From SAR86 cluster bacterium SAR86B (GTDB lineage: Bacteria; Pseudomonadota; Gammaproteobacteria; Magnimaribacterales; D2472), in NCBI GenBank assembly GCA_905181955.1, contig CAJJAC010000007.1:62001-126000 (forward strand): DNA of 64,000 bases. The letters are read 5' to 3'. Below the pieces are notes generated by a model. That model had not been told where the DNA came from and searched no databases. It worked only from the letters and a program-made list of their open reading frames with translations. This document shows, piece by piece, positions 38,545-47,007 of the stretch. A program made the translations under genes and the position numbers. Positions within the stretch are counted from its first letter, which is position 1; the number at the start of each line of letters is the position of its first letter.

Positions 38545-39117
38545 ATAAACTCACGAAGAAAAGTATTGATTGGACTTACTTCAGCATTTGGTGCTGCAGG
38601 TGTCCCTTTCGCTGCTACACCATTTATTGCATCATGGAACCCTAGCGCAAAAGCTAAAGCAGCTGGCGCACCAGTCAAAGTTGATGTAACTAAAATTGAT
38701 CCTGGTCAACAAATAACAGTAGGCTGGAGAAAACAACCCGTCTTTGTTATTAGACATTCTCAAGAAGCCATAAACAACTTAGAATCTAATATTGCTAAAT
38801 TAGCTGACCCTAACTCTGAAGCAATAGACGAGCCTTATAGAAACATGAATCCCACTAGATCTAAAAGTCCTGAATATACTGTTTTAGTAGGCGTCTGCAC
38901 GCATTTGGGTTGTTCTCCAAAATTTTTTCCGGAAGTTGAGCCTCAATCTTGGGATGCTTCCTGGAGTGGTGGCTACTTTTGTCCTTGCCATGGTTCGATG
39001 TTTGATCTAGTAGGTAGAGTTTTTAAGGGAGTTCCTGCACCAACTAATATGAAAGTTCCGCCTCATAACTTTAATGGAAATATACTTACTATTGGTGAAG
39101 ATGAGGAGATGTCTTAA
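38545..39117 (+). CDS. petA: Rieske iron-sulfur subunit of the cytochrome bc1 complex (ATA start)
   Basis: The Rieske protein carries electrons from ubiquinol to cytochrome c1. Cluster ligands are intact: CTHLGC (Cys118, His120, Cys123) and CPCHGS (Cys146, Cys148, His149). The N-terminus reads NSRRKVLIGLTSAFG, a twin-arginine export signal and membrane anchor. No ATG, GTG or TTG precedes the twin Arg: the frame opens after TAG at 38533, and AGGAG (38534-38538) sits six bases before ATA 38545, giving ATA-Asn-Ser-Arg-Arg. The first conventional start, TTG 38566, would delete the Tat motif. Either AUA is used or the base at 38547 is an error or variant. The product is 190 residues; petB overlaps by one base. 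Confidence 0.85.
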   Translation: MNSRRKVLIGLTSAFGAAGVPFAATPFIASWNPSAKAKAAGAPVKVDVTKIDPGQQITVGWRKQPVFVIRHSQEAINNLESNIAKLADPNSEAIDEPYRNMNPTRSKSPEYTVLVGVCTHLGCSPKFFPEVEPQSWDASWSGGYFCPCHGSMFDLVGRVFKGVPAPTNMKVPPHNFNGNILTIGEDEEMS

Positions 39118-40331
39118 TGTCAGACAATGTAACTAAAGTATTTAATTGGGTTAATCACAGACTGCCGATTCAAAATACTTATGAAAGACATCTTTCTAAA
39201 CACCCAGTTCCTAAAAAAGTAAACTTTTGGTATCTTTTTGGAGCATTAGCAGCTGTTGTATTAATAATACAAATTGTTTCAGGTATATGGTTAATTATGC
39301 TTTATACCCCTGGAGAAGCAGCTTTCTCATCTATTGAATATATGATGAGAGATGTTGATTATGGCTGGGCCATAAGATATATGCATACAACAGGCGCATC
39401 CATGTTCTTTGCTGTTGTATATCTTCATATGTTTAGAGGACTACTTTACGGCTCCTATCAAAAACCTAAAGAGCTTGTTTGGATTTTTGGTTGCACAATT
39501 TACCTTGCAATGATGGCAGAAGGGTTTTTAGGATATGTTTTACCTTACGGTCAAATGTCATATTGGGGAGCTCAAGTCATAATTTCTTTATTTGGAGCTT
39601 TGCCATATATTGGAGAGTCATTAGAATTATGGATACGAGGTGATTACTATATTTCTGATATTACTGTTAACAGATTCTTTGCACTGCATGTTGTTGCTCT
39701 TCCTTTAGTTTTAATTGCTCTAGTATTTCTTCACTTAATAGCTCTTCATGAGGTAGGCGCAGGAAACCCAGAGGGTGTTGATATTGAAGCTTATACAGAT
39801 GAAGATGGAGTTCCATTAGATAGTGTTCCCTTCTTCCCATATAAAGTTCTTAATGCTCTTGTTGGAATTGGAGTCTTTATGACTGTATTTGCAATAATTA
39901 TGTTTTTCTTCCCAGAAGGTGGTGGATATTTTATTGAATATGCAAACTATGAAGAAGCTAATCCATTAGTTACTCCTGCTCATATTGCCCCAGTTTGGTA
40001 TTACTCACCATATTATTCAATCTTAAGAGCTGTTCCAGATAAACTTGGAGGCTTTGCTGCTATGGGAGCTGCAGTGGCTATATTCTTTGTTGTTCCGTGG
40101 CTAGACAGAAGCAAAGTTGCATCTATAAGATATAAAGGTATTCTCAGCAAAATAGCCTTAGTTATGTTTGGAATGAGTTTTTTAACCCTAGGCTATCTTG
40201 GAACTGTAAGTGTTACAGAGCATCGAAAAACTATGGGAATAATTTGCACTTTTATTTATTTCAGCTATTTTTTATTAATGCCAGTCTATACAAGTATAGA
40301 AAAAACAAAACCAGTCCCAGATAGATTATGA
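39117..40331 (+). CDS. petB: Cytochrome b of the bc1 complex
   Basis: Cytochrome b holds two haems and the quinone sites of complex III. The 404-residue polytopic protein has the haem-ligand His region (RYMHTTGASMFFAVVYLHMFRGL and LHVVALPLVLIALVFLHLIALHEVG), the Qo-site neighbourhood PYGQMSYWGAQV, and a PVWYYSPYYSILRAVPDK segment before the last helices. It is one undivided protein, as in proteobacteria. It overlaps petA by one base and petC by four. Confidence 0.96.
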   Translation: MSDNVTKVFNWVNHRLPIQNTYERHLSKHPVPKKVNFWYLFGALAAVVLIIQIVSGIWLIMLYTPGEAAFSSIEYMMRDVDYGWAIRYMHTTGASMFFAVVYLHMFRGLLYGSYQKPKELVWIFGCTIYLAMMAEGFLGYVLPYGQMSYWGAQVIISLFGALPYIGESLELWIRGDYYISDITVNRFFALHVVALPLVLIALVFLHLIALHEVGAGNPEGVDIEAYTDEDGVPLDSVPFFPYKVLNALVGIGVFMTVFAIIMFFFPEGGGYFIEYANYEEANPLVTPAHIAPVWYYSPYYSILRAVPDKLGGFAAMGAAVAIFFVVPWLDRSKVASIRYKGILSKIALVMFGMSFLTLGYLGTVSVTEHRKTMGIICTFIYFSYFLLMPVYTSIEKTKPVPDRL

Positions 40332-41161
40332 ATATTAAAAATATATTTTCTATCAATCTAAAATGGATAAGAGCATTTCTTTTACTCTTTGTTTCTTTTA
40401 CATATATTGATTTAGAAGCAGCTGAAGAAGCGCCATGCAAAGATTATGGTGAATGTGACGAATTCAAGCATTCTCTTAAAGATATGTCATCTTTACAAAG
40501 TGGAGCATCAACTTTTTTAACTTATTGTTATGGATGTCATTCCTTAGAATATTCAAGATGGAATAGAATTGCTAATGATCTTCAGATACCTGAAGAAATA
40601 TTTTTTGATAACCTAGTATTTGATCCCTCTATAAAGCCAGGGGACTTAATGGCTGGCTCCATGTCCAAAGAAGAATCAGCTAAATGGTTTGGCGTCGCCC
40701 CACCTGACTTAACTCTTGTTACAAGGCTGCACGGTTCTGATTGGGTTTACACCTACTTAAGAACATTCTATGAAGATTCCTCAAAACAATATGGAGTCAA
40801 TAATTTAGTTTATCCAGGAGCAGCAATGCCGAATGTTCTAGCAGCTCTTCAGGGCAATCAGCAGTTGGCTTGTAAACAAGTTCCAGTGATTGCTAAAAAT
40901 GGTGGCGAAAAAAGAGACAACTCTGGTAATCCAATTACAAAAGAGAAGTGTGGATTTTTATCCATAGAAGAAGGTACTGGCAGCCTAAACCAGGAAGAGT
41001 TTGATGAGCTCATATATGATTTAACAAATTTCTTAACTTATGTTGGCGATCCAGATAAAGTTGAGCGTGAAAGAATAGGCTGGTATGTGGTATTCTTCTT
41101 CATTATTTTTACAACTCTTTCATCTCTCTTACATAGAGAATATCAAAAAGACTACCATTAG
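40328..41161 (+). CDS. petC: Cytochrome c1 of the bc1 complex
   Basis: Cytochrome c1 passes electrons to soluble cytochrome c. The 277-residue product has a signal segment (about 14-31), the haem-binding CYGCH at 67-71, a likely axial Met in YPGAAMPNVLAAL, and a C-terminal membrane anchor followed by LHREYQKDYH. It completes the petABC operon, placing ubiquinol oxidation through complex III in this organism. sspA follows after 12 nt. Confidence 0.95.
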   Translation: MNIKNIFSINLKWIRAFLLLFVSFTYIDLEAAEEAPCKDYGECDEFKHSLKDMSSLQSGASTFLTYCYGCHSLEYSRWNRIANDLQIPEEIFFDNLVFDPSIKPGDLMAGSMSKEESAKWFGVAPPDLTLVTRLHGSDWVYTYLRTFYEDSSKQYGVNNLVYPGAAMPNVLAALQGNQQLACKQVPVIAKNGGEKRDNSGNPITKEKCGFLSIEEGTGSLNQEEFDELIYDLTNFLTYVGDPDKVERERIGWYVVFFFIIFTTLSSLLHREYQKDYH

Positions 41162-41173
41162 GATAAATACAAT

Positions 41174-41785
41174 ATGATTTTATATTCAGACAGAGACGAC
41201 CATTACAGCCAAAGAGTAAGAATAGTACTTGCTGAAAAAGATATTACTTGTGAAATTAGAGAGTCATCATTAGAAGAAACTTCTGAAGAAATTCTTTCAA
41301 TCAATCCATACCATAAACTTCCTATACTAGTTGACAGAGAGTTGGGTTTGTATGATACAGGCGTGATGATGGAGTATCTCGATGAAAGATTTCCTCATCC
41401 ACCCCTTCTTCCTGTATACCCAGTAGCTAGAGCTAACTGCAGAACTTTAATGCTTAGAATCGATAAAGAGTGGTGTCCAATGGTAGACACTCTTATTGAA
41501 AAGAAACTATCTGAAAAAGAGTTAATTAAACTCAGAGAAGAGCTACTTCATGAAATTGCATCTATCGCCTCAACATTTAAAGAATTTAAGTTTTTTATGA
41601 GTGATGAATTTTCTCTTGTTGATTGCTGTTTTGGTCCTATTCTATGGAGACTGCCTTCTATTGGGATAAATCTTCCAGTGAATAGACATCTAAAACCTTT
41701 ACTAGATTACCAAAAAAGAATTTTTGAAAGACCTGGATTTCTTGATAGCTTATCACCATTAGAGAGAGATCTTAGGGAAGAGTAA
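41174..41785 (+). CDS. sspA: Stringent starvation protein A (GST-fold)
   Basis: SspA is a glutathione-S-transferase-fold protein that binds RNA polymerase and influences starvation responses. The 203 residues show the thioredoxin-like N-terminus (LYSDRDDHYSQRVRIVLAEKDI), NPYHKLPILVDRELGLYDTGVMMEYLDERFPHPPLLP, and a helical C-terminal domain. It follows petC as in other gammaproteobacteria, but the usual partner sspB does not follow. It overlaps the end of convergent lpoA by 14 nt. Confidence 0.92.
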   Translation: MILYSDRDDHYSQRVRIVLAEKDITCEIRESSLEETSEEILSINPYHKLPILVDRELGLYDTGVMMEYLDERFPHPPLLPVYPVARANCRTLMLRIDKEWCPMVDTLIEKKLSEKELIKLREELLHEIASIASTFKEFKFFMSDEFSLVDCCFGPILWRLPSIGINLPVNRHLKPLLDYQKRIFERPGFLDSLSPLERDLREE

Positions 41786-42977
41786 AAGAACCCTCGGAAT
41801 TAATCTTGCTTAGTGGCAGCTCTCTTGAGGTGCATCGACCTTCTTTTATAGTGAGCATTCCACTTCTCCCATTTAGCATTCCATCTTTTATATTATTATG
41901 TGAAAGATACGAAATCATTATTAAGTCGAAGAGATTATCATAAATAAGCCTATCTTCTATCGTGCTATTTTTTTCAAATTGATTTAAGGAAACATCATCC
42001 TTAAATTGATTTTGGGTGGGTATAATCAGATATTCAAAATCTGCAGTATTACTAATATTACTAATATTCTCTATTAGATTAATAGATGCGTATGAGTTAA
42101 TACCAATTGAGTAGTTATATCTAAATGCTGGAACAAGACCCTTTGCATTCTTATAAGTCATTAAAAAATAAATATTTTTAATATCCTGACGAACTCTAGG
42201 TGTGCTGTTAATTTTAATGTTTGGTAATAGAGCATTAATTTTTTTATATCTACCCAAACTCTCCGAAACACCCAAAGCATTTGATGCGAATATATCAAAC
42301 TGCTCATCGCTATACAAAGCAGATCTTACATTAGTATATTTATTTTTTAATTTATATTGTCGGCCACTAAAAATGTCTTCATAAATAATAAGAGTATCTT
42401 TTGCTTGCAAGAGATCATTAGAAAAAATAACTTTCTCTACTGAATTTAATTGATCATTTTGAAAGGAATTACAAAATCCAGGAAGGCTTTTATTTAAAAC
42501 ATTTAAGCTAATATCAATTTTTGAAATTTCTTCATCAAAAATTATATTAATTCTCTTATCTATATTGGTAGCTGCTTGTATTAGATAATTTTTATATCTC
42601 TCATCTACATTGATGCTAAGTCTTATAGACTTAACTTCTTGAAGCTTTCTTTTATTCTCTATCAATTGATCTATAACCTTCTTACCAAAAGGCTTTAAGT
42701 AATTCGACTCACTTAGCAGCATAAGCGCATCCCACTGATCTTTATCTAATGATTTATATTTAAGCGCCTCAAGAACAAGGTCTCTATTTAAAATAGATTT
42801 TTCTGCATTACTATCATTTATAAAAAAGAGGTCTTTAGCAGACAGAACTTGTAAAAAATTTTCATTTTGTAGCTCTTCATTCACATAAAAACTACTATTT
42901 GAAGAAGTAGCACAACTATTTAACAACATTATTGCTAAAATAAAAGACAATCTGGTAAGTAATGGTTTTTTTTTCAA
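41772..42977 (-). CDS. lpoA: LpoA/LppC-like lipoprotein activator of penicillin-binding proteins
   Basis: LpoA is an outer-membrane lipoprotein that stimulates PBP1A. The 401-residue protein has a lipoprotein signal with lipobox LNSC (Cys22) and a C-terminal periplasmic-binding-like region (NLFDLIMISYLSHN; GRSGMLTIKEGRCTSRELPLSKI) that resembles the LppC end. It is much shorter than E. coli LpoA. The divergent rsmI neighbour, 10 nt away, is the standard genomic partner and supports the call. Confidence 0.75.
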   Translation of the reverse strand: MKKKPLLTRLSFILAIMLLNSCATSSNSSFYVNEELQNENFLQVLSAKDLFFINDSNAEKSILNRDLVLEALKYKSLDKDQWDALMLLSESNYLKPFGKKVIDQLIENKRKLQEVKSIRLSINVDERYKNYLIQAATNIDKRINIIFDEEISKIDISLNVLNKSLPGFCNSFQNDQLNSVEKVIFSNDLLQAKDTLIIYEDIFSGRQYKLKNKYTNVRSALYSDEQFDIFASNALGVSESLGRYKKINALLPNIKINSTPRVRQDIKNIYFLMTYKNAKGLVPAFRYNYSIGINSYASINLIENISNISNTADFEYLIIPTQNQFKDDVSLNQFEKNSTIEDRLIYDNLFDLIMISYLSHNNIKDGMLNGRSGMLTIKEGRCTSRELPLSKINSEGSFTLP

Positions 42978-42987
42978 AAGTGCGTTT

Positions 42988-43803
42988 ATGTTAAATTTTA
43001 TATGTAGTCCAATTGGTAATTTAAATGATATCTCTATGAGATCAATAAGTCTCCTTGAGTCTGCAGATTTTATTTATGCTGAAGATACTCGTAATACAAA
43101 TAAATTACTTAGTAATTTCCATATTAATAAAAAATCGAAATCATTTCATGAACATAATGAAATAAAAATAACTCCTGAGATTATAGAACAACTTAATGCC
43201 GGATCTGAAGTAGCTATAATTTCTGATGCTGGTGCTCCATGTATTTCAGACCCAGGATATTTCTTATCTCAAGAATGTATAAAAAATAATATAGAATTTA
43301 CCGTCTTACCAGGACCATCATCAGTGATTAACGCTTTAATATTATCCGGTCTTGCATCAAATGCATTTTGTTTTAAAGGGTTCTTTCCTAGAAAGAAGAA
43401 TTCCCAAGTAGAAATGATGCATTCATTAAATAGAATTAATGAAACCATTATTTTTTTTGAATCAGCTAAAAGAATTAGCGCCACTGTAGATATTTTTTCA
43501 GAATATTTATCCAAAGATAGAAAAATTATATTGTGCAGAGAAATGACAAAAAAATATGAGGAGACAATCAGAGAATCTATAGGAGATCTTCAGGATAAAA
43601 TTAAAAATAATGAGATAACTTTGAAAGGTGAATTTGTAATTGTTCTAGAAGGAGCTACAAATAATAATATTGATTTAAACCTTAGTAATAAAATTAAAGA
43701 ATTATATTTAGAACATTTACCAGCTAAAGATGCAGCAAAATTAATAGCGGCCATATCTAATCAAAATAAAAGAGATATTTATAAGTGGCTGATAGATAAA
43801 TAA
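42988..43803 (+). CDS. rsmI: 16S rRNA (cytidine-1402-2'-O)-methyltransferase RsmI
   Basis: RsmI methylates the ribose of C1402 in the decoding centre, next to the RsmH site encoded 3 kb downstream. The 271-residue protein has the tetrapyrrole-methylase fold: SPIGNLNDISMRSISLLESADFIYAEDTR, SDAGAPCISDPGY, LPGPSSVINALILSGL and EFVIVLEG. It is 10 nt from the divergent lpoA and immediately precedes rnpB. Confidence 0.95.
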   Translation: MLNFICSPIGNLNDISMRSISLLESADFIYAEDTRNTNKLLSNFHINKKSKSFHEHNEIKITPEIIEQLNAGSEVAIISDAGAPCISDPGYFLSQECIKNNIEFTVLPGPSSVINALILSGLASNAFCFKGFFPRKKNSQVEMMHSLNRINETIIFFESAKRISATVDIFSEYLSKDRKIILCREMTKKYEETIRESIGDLQDKIKNNEITLKGEFVIVLEGATNNNIDLNLSNKIKELYLEHLPAKDAAKLIAAISNQNKRDIYKWLIDK

Positions 43804-43808
43804 ATGAC

Positions 43809-43814
43809 TATAAT
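43809..43814 (+). promoter_or_regulatory. -10 element for RNase P RNA
   Basis: A perfect TATAAT sits 7 nt upstream of the predicted rnpB 5' end at 43822. The position 17 bp further upstream (TGGCTG) is a poor -35. The element overlaps the region just after the rsmI stop. Confidence 0.55.
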
Positions 43815-43821
43815 TCTCTCC

Positions 43822-44157
43822 GAGTTGGTTGGATGATCGCTAAAATTTATTTTAGAGGAAAGTCCGGACTTCACAGAGCAGGGCGCCAGGTAACTCCTGG
43901 GAGGCGTAAGCCTACGGATAGTGCAGCAGAAAATATACCGCCAATTTTATTGGTAAGGGTGAAAAGGTGCGGTAAGAGCGCACCGCTTAAATGGTAACAT
44001 TTGAGGCAGTGTAAACCCCAGCCCGAAGCAAAACCAAATAGAAATCCTTAGGCTGCTCGTTTAGGATTTGGGTAGGTTGCTAGAGCATTGTGGTGACACA
44101 TTGCCAAGATAGATGATCATCTTTTACAGAATCCGGCTTACAGACCAACTCATTTTT
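43822..44157 (+). ncRNA. rnpB: RNase P RNA (type A)
   Basis: This is the catalytic RNA that matures tRNA 5' ends. P1 is formed by GAGTTGGT (43822-43829) and ACCAACTC (44144-44151). Conserved elements are seen in order: AGAGGAAAGTCCGGAC, CAGGGCGCCAGGTAACTCC, GGTAAGGGTGAAAAGGTGCG, GTAAGAGCGCACCG, and the 3' P4 strand ACAGAATCCGGCTTAC. A T run after P1 probably serves as terminator. The rsmI-rnpB-mraZ order matches pseudomonads. Exact ends are inferred. Confidence 0.95.
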
Positions 44158-44172
44158 TTAAATAAATTAAGA

Positions 44173-44210
44173 AAAGTGTGTGAAAGTGTGTAAAAAATGT
44201 TATAAAGTGT
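44173..44210 (+). promoter_or_regulatory. MraZ operator: four phased AAAGTGT-type repeats
   Basis: AAAGTGT occurs at 44173, 44183 and 44204, with a degenerate copy AAAATGT at 44194. Spacing is 10, 11 and 10 bp, so the copies face the same side of the helix. They lie 28-65 bp before the mraZ start. Tandem short repeats upstream of mraZ are the known MraZ autoregulatory site (TGGGN repeats in E. coli; AAAGTG[T/G] repeats in Mycoplasma), and these resemble the latter form. Confidence 0.7.
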
Positions 44211-44237
44211 GTTAATTAATAAATAGTTAATATCTTT

Positions 44238-44705
44238 ATGTTCGGATACAACACGATATCTATAGATCAAAAGCACAGGTTCTCAATACCAGCTAAATAT
44301 CGCGCTGATTTCCTTAAAACTAATGAAACAGAGCTAGTTGTTACAAAAGATCCTCAATACCCATCCTTAAAAGTCTATAAAGGTTCTGAGTGGAAAAATA
44401 TTTCTTCTAAACTTCAATCACTACAAGGATTAGACCCAATTGTTAGGAACCTACAGTGGACCATTTTAGGAAATGCAAGTGTTACAGATTTAGATCCAAG
44501 TGGCAGAATGCTAGTTTTGTTACCAGAAGAGTTAAGAAATTATGCTGAACTTGATAATGATAATAAATTTTTATTTATTGGAATGGGTAATAAATTTGAG
44601 ATTTGGAATACAGATAATTGGAATTTACGTCAAACCGGAGGAACTCTAGCTACTGAAATTTTAGATGTTGTTCTTCCAATAAGCATTAAAGAGATGTCTT
44701 TTTAA
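44238..44705 (+). CDS. mraZ: Transcriptional regulator MraZ
   Basis: MraZ is a ring-forming AbrB-like DNA-binding protein that represses its own dcw promoter. The 155-residue protein has two SpoVT/AbrB-like halves with the paired motifs DQKHR (FGYNTISIDQKHRFSIPAKYR) and DPSGR (TDLDPSGRMLVLLPEEL). It starts the dcw cluster as usual, but the next gene is ftsZ rather than rsmH. No Shine-Dalgarno is visible before its ATG. Confidence 0.94.
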   Translation: MFGYNTISIDQKHRFSIPAKYRADFLKTNETELVVTKDPQYPSLKVYKGSEWKNISSKLQSLQGLDPIVRNLQWTILGNASVTDLDPSGRMLVLLPEELRNYAELDNDNKFLFIGMGNKFEIWNTDNWNLRQTGGTLATEILDVVLPISIKEMSF

Positions 44706-44718
44706 AAAGGGGATAGAT

Positions 44719-45843
44719 ATGAATTGGGAAGTAGTCGATCAAGATAGTCAGCAAGCCAAAATTAAAGTGATCGGAGTTGGGGGAGCTGGAGGCAATGCAG
44801 TTATTCATATGATCAATCATGATATTCAAGGTGTTGATTTTATTTGTGCTAATACTGATACGCAGGCACTTTCTAGAGCTGATGGCGCAATATCACTTAA
44901 ATTAGGCAGGAATCTTACAAAAGGTCTAGGAGCCGGAGCAAACCCTGAGGTCGGTCGTCAAGCAGCAGAGGGAGATAGAGAGGCTATTCAAGAGCTCTTA
45001 GGTGATGCAGACATGATCTTTATTACAGCTGGCATGGGTGGAGGCACTGGAACTGGTGCAGCTCCTGTAATTGCATCTATTGCTAAAGAAATGGGCGCAC
45101 TAACCGTTGCTGTTGTAACAAAACCATTTAAATTTGAAGGCAAAAGAAGAATGACTGCAGCCGAACAAGGCTTAGCAGCTCTAGTTGAAGAAGTGGATAG
45201 CTTGATTACAATCCCGAATCAAAGACTCATTGAAGTTCTTGGTGGAAATACAACTATGACAGATGCATTCGCCAGAGCAGATGATGTCTTAAAAGGTGCC
45301 GTGCAAGGCATATCAGATATCATTATGAAAGATGGATTAATTAATGTTGACTTTAATGATGTTAGAACTGTAATGTCTGAAAAGGGCATAGCTATGATGG
45401 GAACAGGAAGATCTAGCGGAAAAGATAGAGCTTCTGAAGCAGCCTCTCAAGCAGTAGGCAGTGAATTACTTGAAGATATAGATTTAAAAGATGCGCGAGG
45501 TGTTCTGGTTAATATTACTGGTAAAGAGCCCACCCTAAATGATTACGAAGAAGTGAGTAATATTGTTGAAGAATTTACCGCTGAAGATGCTTATGTTATT
45601 TATGGGACTGTAATAGATAAAGATATTGGTGATGACTTATTAGTAACTATTGTTGCTACAGGTGTTAATCAAAAAGCTCCAAGCCTAGCTGTAGATAATA
45701 GAAGAAGCGCTTCTATTCGATTAAATCCTGTTGGCCTAGATAAAGAAATTCAAATTAAAACAAGTCAAGAAGTTGGCACATCGTCTGCAGAGGGATTAGA
45801 TTTCCTCGATGTGCCTACTTTTATGCGAAAACAAGTAGACTAA
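44719..45843 (+). CDS. ftsZ: Cell division GTPase FtsZ
   Basis: FtsZ is the tubulin-like GTPase of the division ring. The 374 residues include IGVGGAGGNAVIHMI, the signature GGGTGTGAAP, the T7-loop region and a C-terminal conserved peptide LDVPTFMRKQVD, which binds FtsA and ZipA. The linker before the peptide is short. It has a good ribosome-binding site (AAGGGGAT). Its place between mraZ and rsmH is abnormal: it normally ends the cluster after ftsA, where no ftsZ is found here. Confidence 0.97.
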   Translation: MNWEVVDQDSQQAKIKVIGVGGAGGNAVIHMINHDIQGVDFICANTDTQALSRADGAISLKLGRNLTKGLGAGANPEVGRQAAEGDREAIQELLGDADMIFITAGMGGGTGTGAAPVIASIAKEMGALTVAVVTKPFKFEGKRRMTAAEQGLAALVEEVDSLITIPNQRLIEVLGGNTTMTDAFARADDVLKGAVQGISDIIMKDGLINVDFNDVRTVMSEKGIAMMGTGRSSGKDRASEAASQAVGSELLEDIDLKDARGVLVNITGKEPTLNDYEEVSNIVEEFTAEDAYVIYGTVIDKDIGDDLLVTIVATGVNQKAPSLAVDNRRSASIRLNPVGLDKEIQIKTSQEVGTSSAEGLDFLDVPTFMRKQVD

Positions 45844-45844
45844 A

Positions 45845-46744
45845 ATGCTCCATTTTCCAGTATTACTGGAAGAATCTATTGGTTTTCTAGTTGATAATAA
45901 AAGTGGTTCCTTTCTAGACTGCACGTTTGGAAGAGGCGGTCATTCAAATTCTATCTTGAACAATATCTCAGAAAACGGAAAACTTACTGCTTTTGATAAA
46001 GATCCTGATGCTGTTCAGTATGCAAATGATTCAATTAATGACTCTAGATTTAAAATTATCCATAAATCTTTTAATGAAATAGATTCAATTTTTCAAGAAA
46101 AATCTCTAGATGGAATATTGTTTGATTTAGGAACTTGCTCTACTCACTTTGATGACAAATCTAGAGGATTCAGTTTCCGAGATGATGGTCCTTTAGATAT
46201 GAGATTTAATTTTAACACTGGTGATCCTCTTTCTGAGTGGATAAATAAAGCTAGCGAAAAAGAATTAATAGATGTTTTATACAAGTATGGTCAAGAAAAA
46301 AACGCTAGATCAATTGCAAAAGCTATTTGCGCATTTAGACAAGAATCTGAAATCAAAACAACATCTCAATTAGTAAGCATTATTGTATCTGTTTCATCAA
46401 AGAAATTTTCAAAGATTCATCCCGCAACGAAATCATTTCAGGCATTCAGAATTTTTATAAATAATGAGCTAGAAGAGTTAGAAGAAGCTCTTGAGAAATC
46501 TAAACAATTAATTAAGATTGGCGGAAAAATTGTTGTTATATCTTTTCATTCACTAGAAGATTCAATTGTTAAAAACTCTTTCAAAACAAAGATAAAGGCA
46601 TTTCCAAGAGAAATACCTATAAATCCAATAGTTACAAAAGAATTTGATTGTATTGCAAGAAAGATAAGGCCATCTAATATAGAGATTAATAGAAATAAAC
46701 GCTCCAGAAGTGCAATTATGAGAGTTTTTAAAAAACTTCCATGA
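45845..46744 (+). CDS. rsmH: 16S rRNA (cytosine-1402-N4)-methyltransferase RsmH
   Basis: RsmH N4-methylates C1402 of 16S rRNA, together with RsmI. The 299-residue protein has the SAM-binding block LDCTFGRGGHSNSIL, LFDLGTCSTHFDDKSRGFSFRDDGPLDMR, HPATKSFQAFRIFINNEL and SFHSLEDSIVK. One base separates it from the ftsZ stop; it overlaps ftsL by 4 nt. Confidence 0.95.
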   Translation: MLHFPVLLEESIGFLVDNKSGSFLDCTFGRGGHSNSILNNISENGKLTAFDKDPDAVQYANDSINDSRFKIIHKSFNEIDSIFQEKSLDGILFDLGTCSTHFDDKSRGFSFRDDGPLDMRFNFNTGDPLSEWINKASEKELIDVLYKYGQEKNARSIAKAICAFRQESEIKTTSQLVSIIVSVSSKKFSKIHPATKSFQAFRIFINNELEELEEALEKSKQLIKIGGKIVVISFHSLEDSIVKNSFKTKIKAFPREIPINPIVTKEFDCIARKIRPSNIEINRNKRSRSAIMRVFKKLP

Positions 46745-47007
46745 ATGCAAACTATCTACTAATACTCTTTATTCAAATATCTTTAATATTATTTTTATCC
46801 TTTGAACAAATTAAAGTCAGATGGGAAATAAGTCTTCTATATGGAAATCAAGACAAAATTAATCTTGAATATCAGAATTTAAAAGAGGAGCAATACAAGC
46901 TTAAAACAGAAGTTTATTTTTTAAATTCTCCTGCAAGAGTCGAGAAATATGCAAAAGAAAAACTCTCTATGCAAAAGATAAAACCTAAGATAGTTAAAAT
47001 ACAATAA
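46741..47007 (+). CDS. ftsL: Cell division protein FtsL
   Basis: FtsL is a bitopic protein that, with FtsB and FtsQ, activates septal wall synthesis. The 88-residue product has one membrane segment (about 4-20), then a periplasmic coiled coil (NQDKINLEYQNLKEEQYKLKTE), and an RVEKYAKEKLSM motif typical of FtsL. It sits between rsmH and ftsI, overlapping both. Confidence 0.88.
   Translation: MNANYLLILFIQISLILFLSFEQIKVRWEISLLYGNQDKINLEYQNLKEEQYKLKTEVYFLNSPARVEKYAKEKLSMQKIKPKIVKIQ

Noticed and set aside
44171-44212. GTGTGT repeats as a CRISPR-like or microsatellite array
   Set aside because: The units are 7 bp with 3-4 bp spacing and lie exactly where an MraZ operator is expected; there are no spacers or cas genes.
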